This document shows positions 7,878 to 16,030 of a DNA stretch of 64,000 nt, in pieces; position 1 is the stretch's first letter, and each line of letters begins with the position of its first letter. Location of the stretch: contig CAVOGG010000003.1 of the NCBI GenBank assembly GCA_963695175.1, positions 310,001-374,000 of the forward strand. Direction: 5' to 3'. The position numbers and the translations under genes were made by a program. The notes beneath the pieces are model-generated. The model was not told the DNA's origin, made no database searches, and saw only the letters and a list, made by a program, of their open reading frames with translations. Source of the stretch: Fodinibacter sp963695175. GTDB taxonomy: Bacteria > Actinomycetota > Actinomycetes > Actinomycetales > Dermatophilaceae.

Positions 7878-9023
7878 TCAGCTGCTCGTCGTGGGCTCCG
7901 GGCTGGCCGATGCCGACGGGCTGGCCGAGGGGGTGGCACCCGCCTCGGCGATGGCCTTCTCGAGCGCCGCGATCGTGGCCGCGTCGACGGTGCCCGTCAC
8001 CTTCACCCCGAGGTCCTTCTGCAGCTCCTCGAGCGCGTCGGTGAGGGCGTCGGTCCACTGGCCGTCGACGGGGCCGTCCCAGTAGCCGGCGAGCTTGAGG
8101 GTCTGCTGCACGGCGGCGGTCGAGGCGGTCTCCTCCTGTGCCGCCGCGCCGCCCTTGGCCGCGAGCTCGGAGCGCAGTGCCTTCTCGGTCGCCTTGTCGA
8201 GGGTCCCGGTCTGCGGGAGCCCGTTCGCCTTCTGCAGGGCCTGGACCGCCGCGACCGTCTTCGGGCCGTAGATGCCGTCGACCTTCGCCTCGTAGTAGCC
8301 GGCGTCCGTGAGGGCCTGCTGCAACGTCGTCGTGTAGCTGCTCACGGCCTTGGCCGCCTGGTCCTGCTGGGCGTCGCTGAGGCACCCGCTGTCACCGATG
8401 AGCTGGAGCCAGGCCATCTCGAGGGCGACTGCGGCAGCGTTGAACTGCTCGGCAGCCTGTGCCAGCGGGGTCTGGTCGGTGACCCCCGCCTGGGCCGCCG
8501 CGAGCTCGGTCTCCGCCTCCTGGACGCGCGTGACACCGGCCGGCGTCGGCGACGGGCTGGGGGTCTTGCTCGACGGCGCCGCCGAAGGTGTCGTGCCGGA
8601 CGCCGAGGCCTGCGCCGTCACGAGCGCCGCCTGTGCGTCCGCGAGCTCCTGCTCCGCCGTGGCAACACCCTTGCGGGTGTCGGCCACCGCTGCCGCCGAC
8701 TTCTGCGCGTCCTCCCCCGGCTGGGCGAGGTCGCTCCCGGCATCCTTGACGTCACCGACCGTCGGTGCCGTGGCGTTGAGGACGTCGCCGTAGCGGTCGA
8801 TGGCCGTGACGTACGTCGTGCTCGCCGTGCAGAACTCGGCCGCAGCCGCCTTCGCGGCGGCCTCGGCCTCGGTGAGCGCCTTCTCCTTGGACGTCACCTT
8901 GGCCTGCGCCGCCTTGAGGGAGGAGTCCCCGCTGTCGCCCGAACACCCCGTCAGGACCAGGAGCAGGACGCCGACCACGGCGAACCCGAGGTGGCGGGGC
9001 TGGGGGCGAAGGAGTGCCGTCAT
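7878..9023 (-). CDS. Peptidoglycan-binding lipoprotein
   Basis: A 381-residue exported protein with a lipobox (LTGC, acylated Cys27). An Ala/Glu/Lys-rich coiled coil (about 35-145), a Ser/Pro/Thr linker (about 140-165) and a second helical stretch follow. Two peptidoglycan_binding_1 repeats come next: LQQALTDAGYYEAKVDGIYG at about 235-295 and the region starting VQQTLKLAGYWDGPVDG at about 305-365. The tail is Ser/Pro-rich. No catalytic domain is seen, so it probably anchors to the wall. Its start overlaps the stop of the permease gene by 4 nt, so the two are co-translated. Confidence 0.85.
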   Translation of the reverse strand: MTALLRPQPRHLGFAVVGVLLLVLTGCSGDSGDSSLKAAQAKVTSKEKALTEAEAAAKAAAAEFCTASTTYVTAIDRYGDVLNATAPTVGDVKDAGSDLAQPGEDAQKSAAAVADTRKGVATAEQELADAQAALVTAQASASGTTPSAAPSSKTPSPSPTPAGVTRVQEAETELAAAQAGVTDQTPLAQAAEQFNAAAVALEMAWLQLIGDSGCLSDAQQDQAAKAVSSYTTTLQQALTDAGYYEAKVDGIYGPKTVAAVQALQKANGLPQTGTLDKATEKALRSELAAKGGAAAQEETASTAAVQQTLKLAGYWDGPVDGQWTDALTDALEELQKDLGVKVTGTVDAATIAALEKAIAEAGATPSASPSASASPEPTTSS

Positions 9024-10276
9024 GTGCGGACCCTACTGTGCTTCCACAGCAGGTCTGCCGACGTGGCCAGGACGAGGATGGCGACCAGCGCGGTGGCCGT
9101 CGCGGGCTCGTCGGCGAGGGTGGTCCCGCAGAACACGAGGAACGTCCCCAGGGTTGCGACCAGGGCCACGACGAGCACGATCACGCTGGCGCCGGTGTGC
9201 TGTCGGAGCTTGAGGTGGGCCACGGTGACCATCGAGAAGACGAGAAGCGCGACGGCGCTGCCGATCGAGGCGATCTTGTTGAGGTCGAACAGCAGGACGA
9301 AGACCAGGGTGATTCCCGCGAGGAGCAGCAGGCCGACGGGCGCCCTGCGCCGACCGACCGTCCGACCCAGGACAGGGGGAAACTGGCCCACCGAGGCGAG
9401 GTGCTGCGTCATCCCGGTCGACGGGTACAGGCCGGAGTTGGTGGCTCCCGCCGTGGAGAACAGCGCCGTGACGACCATCAGGACGTAGCCGAACTGGCCG
9501 AGCGTGGGCTTGGCGGCCTCGGCCAGGGCCGTCGGTCCGTACGCCACGACCTGGTCGGCGGTCAACGTCCCGAACACGCCCAGCGCCACCCCGACGTAGA
9601 TCGTGGTGGCGATCGCCAGGGCGAGGTACATCGCCTTCGGCAGCTGCCTCGCCGGATCCGTCAGGTCCTTGGCGGTGAAGGTGATGACACCGAAGCCGAG
9701 GAAGGCGAAGAACGTCAGCGCCACGCTCGCGATGATGTCCCGCCAGCCCGGGTACCCGGACGGCGCGAGGAGGGTGAGGTCGACGTTGACCAGGGTGGAG
9801 ACCACGAACACGGTGAGGATGGTCAGCACGACCTTCACGATCAGCGACTGCACCCTGGCGACGGCCGACGAGCCGACGACGTTGAGGGCGGTCATCACCA
9901 CGACGATCAACACCGCGAACACCTTGGTCCACGTCGGGTCGTCGTCGGTGAGCACCGAGCTCGCGTAGTCGCCGAACGAGCTGGCCACCATCGCGGTGAC
10001 GATGCCGGCCGTCGTGTAGAAGAGCCACGACGTGATGCCGGTGAGGTGGCCTTCGCCGAACCCCTTGGACAGGTAGGTGAGCATGCCTCCCCCGGAGGGG
10101 TACACCGAGCCGAGCTTCGCGAACGAGTACCCCTGCAGGCCGGCGATGGCGCCCGCCAGCAGGAACGACACCCACACGGCCGACCCGGCGACGGCCCCGG
10201 CTGCACCCAGGAGGGCGAAGATGCCGGCGCCGACCATCGAACCGACGCCGATGAACGTCGCCTGGATGACCGTCAT
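9020..10276 (-). CDS. APC-superfamily amino acid/cation permease
   Basis: A 418-residue integral membrane protein with about 12 hydrophobic segments. The N-terminal IGVGSMVGAGIFALLG is the hallmark substrate-binding stretch of APC transporters. FAFLGFGVITFTAKDLTDP is the conserved TM6 region and loop. The substrate is probably an amino acid or amine and cannot be narrowed down. The frame is closed upstream before any other ATG or GTG, so the ATG at 10276 is firm. The gene is translationally coupled to the lipoprotein gene downstream and divergent from kup. Confidence 0.88.
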   Translation of the reverse strand: MTVIQATFIGVGSMVGAGIFALLGAAGAVAGSAVWVSFLLAGAIAGLQGYSFAKLGSVYPSGGGMLTYLSKGFGEGHLTGITSWLFYTTAGIVTAMVASSFGDYASSVLTDDDPTWTKVFAVLIVVVMTALNVVGSSAVARVQSLIVKVVLTILTVFVVSTLVNVDLTLLAPSGYPGWRDIIASVALTFFAFLGFGVITFTAKDLTDPARQLPKAMYLALAIATTIYVGVALGVFGTLTADQVVAYGPTALAEAAKPTLGQFGYVLMVVTALFSTAGATNSGLYPSTGMTQHLASVGQFPPVLGRTVGRRRAPVGLLLLAGITLVFVLLFDLNKIASIGSAVALLVFSMVTVAHLKLRQHTGASVIVLVVALVATLGTFLVFCGTTLADEPATATALVAILVLATSADLLWKHSRVRT

Positions 10277-10441
10277 GCGGTGCTCGACTGCCTCATGACG
10301 GGCCCCTGTCGTCGCCGGAGCCTCCAGCCTCCAGCCGTGGAGGGACGAGCCTCATCACCCGAAGGGAGTGAACGCCGTCGCTCGACCACCCCGTGGCCCC
10401 CGAGGCGGCTCCCCCGCACCTCGGCCGTAGGCTCAGGGATC

Positions 10442-12343
10442 GTGCGTGAGTCGAGCCCCGTGGGGCACACAGCCGGGCGTCGCATCCTGGTCCTGGGGGC
10501 CCTGGGTGTCGTCTTCGGGGACATCGGAACCAGCCCCTTGTACGCGATGCAGACCGTCTTCAGCCTCGACGGAGGCATCGTGGAGCCCACCCGCGACAAC
10601 GCACTGGGGGTGGTCTCGACCATCGTGTGGGCGATCACGCTCATCGTCACGGTCAAGTACGTCATCTTCGTGCTGCGCGCGGACAACGACGGGGAGGGTG
10701 GCGTGCTGTCCCTCGCGTTCCTGGCACGCCGCTCGGTGCGGCCCGGCGGGAAGCGCTTCCGGCTCGTCATGATCCTGGGCATCCTCGGCGCCGCACTGTT
10801 CTACGGCGACTCGGTCATCACCCCCGCGATCTCCGTCATGTCGGCGATCGAGGGCATCGAGGTCTCCCAACCAGGTCTGAAGGACTGGGTCGTCCCCCTC
10901 GGCATGGTCATCATCACGGTGCTGTTCGTCGTGCAACGACACGGCACCGACCGCGTCGGCAGGTTCTTCGGGCCGGTCATGGTGGTCTGGTTCGTGACCC
11001 TGGCCGTCCTGGGCATCCCCCACATCGTCGCCTACCCCGAAGCGTTGTGGGCGCTCAGCCCGCACCTGGCCATCCAGTTCGCCCTCGCCCACCCCGTGGT
11101 CAGCTTCCTGGCGCTGGGTGCCGTGGTCCTGTCCATCACCGGCGCCGAGGCGCTGTACGCCGACATGGGGCACTTCGGCCGGCCTGCCATCGCCACCGGG
11201 TGGTTCTGGCTGGTCTTCCCCAGCCTGACCCTGAACTACCTCGGCCAGGCCGAGCTGATCGCCAAGGACCCCACGACCATCTCGCGGCCCTTCTTCTACC
11301 TGGCGCCCACGTGGGCCACCCTCCCGCTCGTCGTGCTGGCCACGGCAGCCACCGTGATCGCCTCCCAGGCCGTCATCTCCGGCGCCTTCTCGGTCTCCCG
11401 CCAGGCCGAACGGCTCGACTTCCTACCGAGGCTCACCGTCAGGCAGACCTCCGAGCACGAAGGCGGACAGATCTACGTCCCGGTCGTGAACTGGATCCTG
11501 TACGTCGGCGTGCTCGTCCTGATGGTCACCTTCCGCAGCTCCGAGCACCTCGCCGTCGCCTACGGCCTGGCCGTCACCGCCACCCTCTGCCTGACCACCT
11601 GCCTCTTCCTCGTCTACGCCGACGCCGCGCTGGGCTGGAGGCCCTGGCAGCTGGCGGCCTTCGGCATCCCGTTCCTGTGGATCGAGCTCAGCTTCGTCGC
11701 CGCCAACGCCACCAAGATCACCCACGGTGGCTGGCTGCCGATCCTGATGGCGACGGTGATCGCCTTCGTCATGCTCACCTGGGGCAAGGGTCAGCAGCTG
11801 GTCAAGGCGCGGCGCTACAAGCTCGAACGCCCGCTCGCCGAGTTCCTCGACCAGGCCCACTCCGGCAACCTCCACCGGGTCCCGGGCACCGCGGTCTTCC
11901 TGCACACCAGCGACGACACCACGCCCTTGTCCCTGCGCGAGAACATCGACTTCAACAAGGTCCTGCACCAGAACGTCATCATCACCAACACGATCCGGAT
12001 GAACGTGCCGCACGTGCCCGACGACGAGCGGGTCAGCGTCGACGACCTCGGCGACCGGTGGGACGGCATCTGCCTGGTACGGCTGCGCTACGGCTTCTCC
12101 GACGAGCAGGACGTCCCTGCGGCCCTCGCCCTGGCCGCGCAGACCCCGGACCTGGTCTTCGACCCCGACACCGCCCTGTACTACCTCTCGCGCGTGTCGG
12201 TTCACCAGAGCCCACGACCGGGCATGTCCCGGTGGCGCAAGCGGGTCTACATCGCCATGTCCCACAACGCGGCAGACCCCACCCAGTACTTCCACCTGCC
12301 GATCGGCCGCACGGTCGTCGTGGGCGCCCAGCTGTTCTTCTAG
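10442..12343 (+). CDS. kup: Kup-family potassium uptake transporter
   Basis: A 633-residue K+/H+ symporter. The N terminus LGALGVVFGDIGTSPLYAMQ is diagnostic of the KUP/HAK/KT family. About 12 membrane segments (to residue 440) precede a cytoplasmic domain. A GTG at 10442 is chosen because it precedes the conserved region by a typical distance. A TAGGCT -10-like element (10428-10433) would put the transcript start close to it. A TRIC-type channel gene follows 67 nt downstream, so the pair may handle K+ together. Confidence 0.92.
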   Translation: MRESSPVGHTAGRRILVLGALGVVFGDIGTSPLYAMQTVFSLDGGIVEPTRDNALGVVSTIVWAITLIVTVKYVIFVLRADNDGEGGVLSLAFLARRSVRPGGKRFRLVMILGILGAALFYGDSVITPAISVMSAIEGIEVSQPGLKDWVVPLGMVIITVLFVVQRHGTDRVGRFFGPVMVVWFVTLAVLGIPHIVAYPEALWALSPHLAIQFALAHPVVSFLALGAVVLSITGAEALYADMGHFGRPAIATGWFWLVFPSLTLNYLGQAELIAKDPTTISRPFFYLAPTWATLPLVVLATAATVIASQAVISGAFSVSRQAERLDFLPRLTVRQTSEHEGGQIYVPVVNWILYVGVLVLMVTFRSSEHLAVAYGLAVTATLCLTTCLFLVYADAALGWRPWQLAAFGIPFLWIELSFVAANATKITHGGWLPILMATVIAFVMLTWGKGQQLVKARRYKLERPLAEFLDQAHSGNLHRVPGTAVFLHTSDDTTPLSLRENIDFNKVLHQNVIITNTIRMNVPHVPDDERVSVDDLGDRWDGICLVRLRYGFSDEQDVPAALALAAQTPDLVFDPDTALYYLSRVSVHQSPRPGMSRWRKRVYIAMSHNAADPTQYFHLPIGRTVVVGAQLFF

Positions 12344-12410
12344 GTCGGGCCCGCGACTCGCCCACCCGGGGTGATGAAGCTCCGCCGACACCGGCCTACC
12401 GTCGGTTCAC

Positions 12411-13202
12411 ATGAGCTACCCGTCCGTCGACTGGTTCGACGGCTGGAGCCTGACCGGAAACTTCACCACGATCGACCTGATCGCGGCGACGACCGGCGCG
12501 CTCAACGGCGCCCTGCTGGCCCGCCGACCGTCCCACTACCGCAGCTACACCGTCGTCGGGGTGCTGCTCATGGCCTTGCTCGGAGGGATCACCGGCAGCG
12601 TGACGCGCGACCTGCTCGTCAACGAGATCCCCGCCGCCCTGACGAACCCCGCCTACATCACGCTCAGCATCATCGCCGGCATCATCGGGTACCTCGTCGC
12701 GTTCAAGCCGGGCGAGCTCTTCCGCGAGGGACTCTTCCAGTTCGTGACGTCTGCCTCGTTGCCCTGGTTCGCGATCGTCGGGGCGCAGAAGGGCGTCCAG
12801 GTGGGTCTCCCGACGATCGCCGTGCTCCTGCTGGCCGTCGCCTCGGCCACCTCCGCGCGCTACGTCATCGATGTCACCAGCGGCGTGACACCCAAGCTGT
12901 TCGTCCGGGGTGAGTGGTACGCGGGCACGGCCCTGGTCGCCGCCATCGTCTGGGTCGTGTGCGACACCTTCGACCTGAGCTCTTGGGCCTGTGCCGGCAT
13001 CGCGTTCGCGGTCTCCTACACCGTGCGCGTGCTCGCGATGCTGCGGGGCTGGGAAGAGCCCCTGGCCAAGCCACCCCCGGGCACGAAGCCCCCCGACGAG
13101 GTCCGACCCCGGCTCGGGCCGAAGCTGATGGGCAGGTCCGAGCCGGAGCTTCGAGACCTCGGGCTGCTCCCGGAGGACGGCCCGGACCAGGACGAGACGT
13201 AG
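12411..13202 (+). CDS. TRIC-type cation channel (UPF0126)
   Basis: A 263-residue membrane protein with about seven hydrophobic helices arranged as an internal repeat. GGITGSVTRDLL carries the family GGxxRD-type motif, and the second repeat holds the region around TSGVTPKLF. Bacterial members of this family form trimeric monovalent-cation channels. The last 55 residues are a charged, proline-rich cytoplasmic tail. A TACCGT (12397-12402) lies 8 nt before the ATG, compatible with a leaderless or very short leader. The position after kup suggests K+ homeostasis. Confidence 0.85.
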   Translation: MSYPSVDWFDGWSLTGNFTTIDLIAATTGALNGALLARRPSHYRSYTVVGVLLMALLGGITGSVTRDLLVNEIPAALTNPAYITLSIIAGIIGYLVAFKPGELFREGLFQFVTSASLPWFAIVGAQKGVQVGLPTIAVLLLAVASATSARYVIDVTSGVTPKLFVRGEWYAGTALVAAIVWVVCDTFDLSSWACAGIAFAVSYTVRVLAMLRGWEEPLAKPPPGTKPPDEVRPRLGPKLMGRSEPELRDLGLLPEDGPDQDET

Positions 13203-13327
13203 GTCGTCGCCCTCGCCGGACTCATCCAGGCCCTGACATCGCCCACCCCACTTCGACAGGCCGGCGGGACCACGTCACTCACTCGCTCAGGGTGATGTCC
13301 GCGAGTCTCGCCGCTGGGAGAGTCAAC

Positions 13328-13344
13328 GGTGAACAGAGTTCACC
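13328..13344. promoter_or_regulatory. Palindromic operator-like site
   Basis: GGTGAAC-aga-GTTCACC is a perfect 7-bp inverted repeat with a 3-nt spacer, 64 nt before the ATG of the holin/phosphodiesterase gene. The spacing differs from the LexA box (4 nt). It could bind a dimeric repressor or form a small hairpin. Confidence 0.4.
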
Positions 13345-13408
13345 CGACCCGGAGTCCACGGCGCGCGCGACTCCGGTGCCGTATCCCGCCGAACCGCCAG
13401 GAGACGCC

Positions 13409-15505
13409 ATGGGCAGGTCCGTGCTTGCGGGGTTCGACCGGTCCGACGTCTGGCGGGCGATCGTGGCCCTGCTGGCGAGCAGCGTCGGCCTGGGGCTGGC
13501 TGGTTGGATCCTGCCCGGCATCCGCTTCGACGGCTGGTGGCAGGTCGTGCTGGTGGCGCTGGTCATGGCTCTGGTGGGGTTGGTGATCCGACCGCTGTTG
13601 GTCGCCCTCGCCACGCCGTTCGGGATGGTCGGCGCCCTGGTGCTGGCCCTGCTCGGGCAGGCGATCGTCGCCTACACCGCCCTCTCGGTCGTTCCGGGAG
13701 TGACGGTCGACTCGTTCCTCGCGGCGTTCTGGGCGACCTGGATCGTGGCCGCCGTGGCCACCCTGGCCTCGTGGGTCATGACGGCCGGCACCAACGACGC
13801 CGTCTTCGCCCACCTCGTGCGCGGCGCACGACGGGGCAAGCCCGTCGCGGACCCGGAGGTGACCGGCATCCTGTTCGTGCAGCTCGACGGGGTGCCCTTC
13901 CCCGTGCTCCAGTGGGGAGTCATGGGCGGAACACTGCCCACGCTGTCGCGGTGGATCCGCGACGGCAGCCATGAGTTCATGGAGTGGACCCCCACGCTGC
14001 CGGCGACGACCCCCGCCAGCCAGATGGGGATCCTGCACGGAACCACCGACGGCATCCCGGCCTTCCGGTGGGTCGACCGTGCCACCGGGCGGGTCTTCGT
14101 CGCCAACAAGCCGTCGGACGCGGTCGACATCGAGGCCCTGCACTCCGACGGGCGGGGGCTCCTCGCCGACGGCGGGGTGTCGGTGAGCAACCTGTTCAGC
14201 GGCGACGCCCCGACGACGTTCGCGACGATGAGCCGCGTGGGCGCCCTGCGCGGGGACCGAGACGGCCGGCGCCGGTTCAACCGCTTCCTGATGCGCCCCG
14301 ACGGCTTCATGCGTGGCGTGGTGCGCACCACCAGCGAGCTGTTCCGTGAGCGGACCCAGGCACGACGACAGATCCGGCAGAACATGCGTCCGAGGGTCCA
14401 CCGCGGCTGGGACTTCGCCGGCGAGCGGGGGGCGCTCAACGGCATCATGCGCGACTTCAACAGCGTCATGGTCGGCGAGGCCCTGGCCGCCGGAGCGCGC
14501 AGCATCTACGTCGACTACGTGGACTACGACGCGGTCGCCCACCACGCCGGCATCATGCGACCCGAGTCGCTCGACGCGCTGGTCGGGCTCGACGCCCTCC
14601 TCGGCCAGCTCGAGAAGGTCGCCGCCGAGGCCAAACGTGACTACCGCATCGTGGTGCTGTCGGACCACGGCCAGTCGCAGGGCGAGGTGTTCGCCGACCG
14701 CTACGGCGAGAGCCTGTCCGACCTCGTCTCACGCCTCACGGGGACGACGGTGGGCGGCACCGAGGTCAACACCGAAGGGTCGGCCCGGGTCGACGTGCTC
14801 ACCGAGGAGCAGCCGCCGCTCGTCGCCCAGGCCCTGCGGGCCGGCAGCGCAGACACCATCGAGCGGGCGAAGGCCGAGGAGTCGGCGGCGCAGGCCGCGG
14901 TGACCTCCTCAGCTGCCGGGGCTCCGGTGGCAGGCGCCCCGGAGCAGCCGATGCTCGTCTTCGGCTCCGGGAACCTCGGCCTGCTGTACGCCAGCGGCGA
15001 GGACCACCGGCTCACCCGGCCCGAGATCGAGGCGCGGTGGCCGGACCTGTTGCCCGGTCTGGCCGGGCACGAGGGCGTGTCGTTCCTCGTCGTGGACTCC
15101 GCGGACGGCCCGGTCGCCATCGGTCCGAGCGGGGAGCACCGGCTGCGCGACGGTGTCGTGACCGGCACGGACCCGTTGACCCCCTTCCGGCCCGAGGCTG
15201 CCGCGTTCCTCCTGCGAGCGTCGTCGATGCCCGAGGCTCCTGACGTCGCGGTCAACAGCCTGCTCGACCCGGTGACCGGCGAGGTGGCCGCCTTCGAGGG
15301 ACTCGTGGGCTGTCACGGGGGGCTGGGCGGGTGGCAGGATCGCGCCATGCTCGTGTGGCCCAGCGACCTTCCCCGCCCGCCTGAGCGGCTGATCGGCGCG
15401 GATGCCGTGCACCGCCAGCTGGTGTCGTGGTTGGAGCACCTCGGACATCGTGGAGACCTGCCGCCAGCGCGGCCGCGCGCATACGACACGAACGTGTCGG
15501 TCTGA
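13409..15505 (+). CDS. Holin-like membrane domain fused to alkaline phosphatase/phosphodiesterase domain
   Basis: A 698-residue protein. Residues 8-125 form four membrane helices like the actinobacterial 'phage holin' family. Residues from about 150 onward form an alkaline-phosphatase-superfamily domain: FVQLDGV (metal Asp), LPATTPASQ (nucleophile Thr), YDAVAHHAG and LSDHGQSQGE (metal ligands). It probably hydrolyses a phosphodiester or phosphate ester at the membrane; the substrate is unknown. AGGAG (13399-13403) sits 5 nt before the ATG. An Ala-rich, low-complexity insertion lies near residues 485-510. Confidence 0.82.
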   Translation: MGRSVLAGFDRSDVWRAIVALLASSVGLGLAGWILPGIRFDGWWQVVLVALVMALVGLVIRPLLVALATPFGMVGALVLALLGQAIVAYTALSVVPGVTVDSFLAAFWATWIVAAVATLASWVMTAGTNDAVFAHLVRGARRGKPVADPEVTGILFVQLDGVPFPVLQWGVMGGTLPTLSRWIRDGSHEFMEWTPTLPATTPASQMGILHGTTDGIPAFRWVDRATGRVFVANKPSDAVDIEALHSDGRGLLADGGVSVSNLFSGDAPTTFATMSRVGALRGDRDGRRRFNRFLMRPDGFMRGVVRTTSELFRERTQARRQIRQNMRPRVHRGWDFAGERGALNGIMRDFNSVMVGEALAAGARSIYVDYVDYDAVAHHAGIMRPESLDALVGLDALLGQLEKVAAEAKRDYRIVVLSDHGQSQGEVFADRYGESLSDLVSRLTGTTVGGTEVNTEGSARVDVLTEEQPPLVAQALRAGSADTIERAKAEESAAQAAVTSSAAGAPVAGAPEQPMLVFGSGNLGLLYASGEDHRLTRPEIEARWPDLLPGLAGHEGVSFLVVDSADGPVAIGPSGEHRLRDGVVTGTDPLTPFRPEAAAFLLRASSMPEAPDVAVNSLLDPVTGEVAAFEGLVGCHGGLGGWQDRAMLVWPSDLPRPPERLIGADAVHRQLVSWLEHLGHRGDLPPARPRAYDTNVSV

Positions 15506-15514
15506 GGGAGAGCG

Positions 15515-15766
15515 GTGCTGATGGAGGCCTACATCGACAACGACGGGGTCGTCCGGCTGGTGGCGCTCGTGGAAGGGCTGGTGGACGAGCTCGCGGGGCC
15601 ACCGGTCTGCACGTGGTGCGGGGTCGAGGTGTTCCGGACCGGGTTGCTGGGTGACCCGACCTGGGCGCACCGAACCACCGGGCTTCTGGTCTGCTCGGGG
15701 CAGGTGATCGGCGGCTGGGCGGCGCTGCGCGAGGCGGCCCCGTCGCAGTGGCGGGTGGCCAAGTGA
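15515..15766 (+). CDS. Small CxxC protein of unknown function
   Basis: An 83-residue (or 81-residue) acidic/neutral protein with CTWC and one further cysteine (LLVCSG), so it might bind a metal. The family was not recognised. It starts 9 nt after the holin/phosphodiesterase gene. An AGGGAG (15505-15510) can serve either the GTG at 15515 (4-nt spacing) or the ATG at 15521 (10-nt spacing). It ends before a bidirectional hairpin. Confidence 0.6.
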   Translation: MLMEAYIDNDGVVRLVALVEGLVDELAGPPVCTWCGVEVFRTGLLGDPTWAHRTTGLLVCSGQVIGGWAALREAAPSQWRVAK

Positions 15767-15814
15767 GCGGGGCGCGCTCGAGAGTCTCACCCCCCACATG
15801 GCCTCCCAACAGAT

Positions 15815-15851
15815 GAGAGGCCCACACCCGGTGTGCTGGTGTGGGCCTCTC
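15815..15851. terminator. Bidirectional terminator hairpin
   Basis: A perfect 13-bp stem (15815-15827 with 15839-15851) with an 11-nt loop. It lies between the end of the small CxxC gene (plus strand) and the 3' end of tRNA-Pro (minus strand), so it can end both transcripts. Confidence 0.75.
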
Positions 15852-15866
15852 AACTGCAGAACACCG

Positions 15867-15940
<74 letters not shown>

Positions 15941-16030
15941 TGGCTGCCCCCTTGCGGGAGCGACGAAACCCTATCCCATGCGCGCCGAGGCGACCGAATC
16001 GCCCACGGTGGTCACGGCATCCGGCCTCGC

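Noticed and set aside
9014..10441. The open frame continuing about 475 codons upstream of kup
   Set aside because: It lies antisense to the APC permease and has low-complexity charged sequence; the Kup family start is at 10442.
13328..13344. Second LexA box
   Set aside because: The half-sites are GAAC and GTTC, but the spacer is 3 nt instead of 4 and the gene is not a DNA-repair gene.
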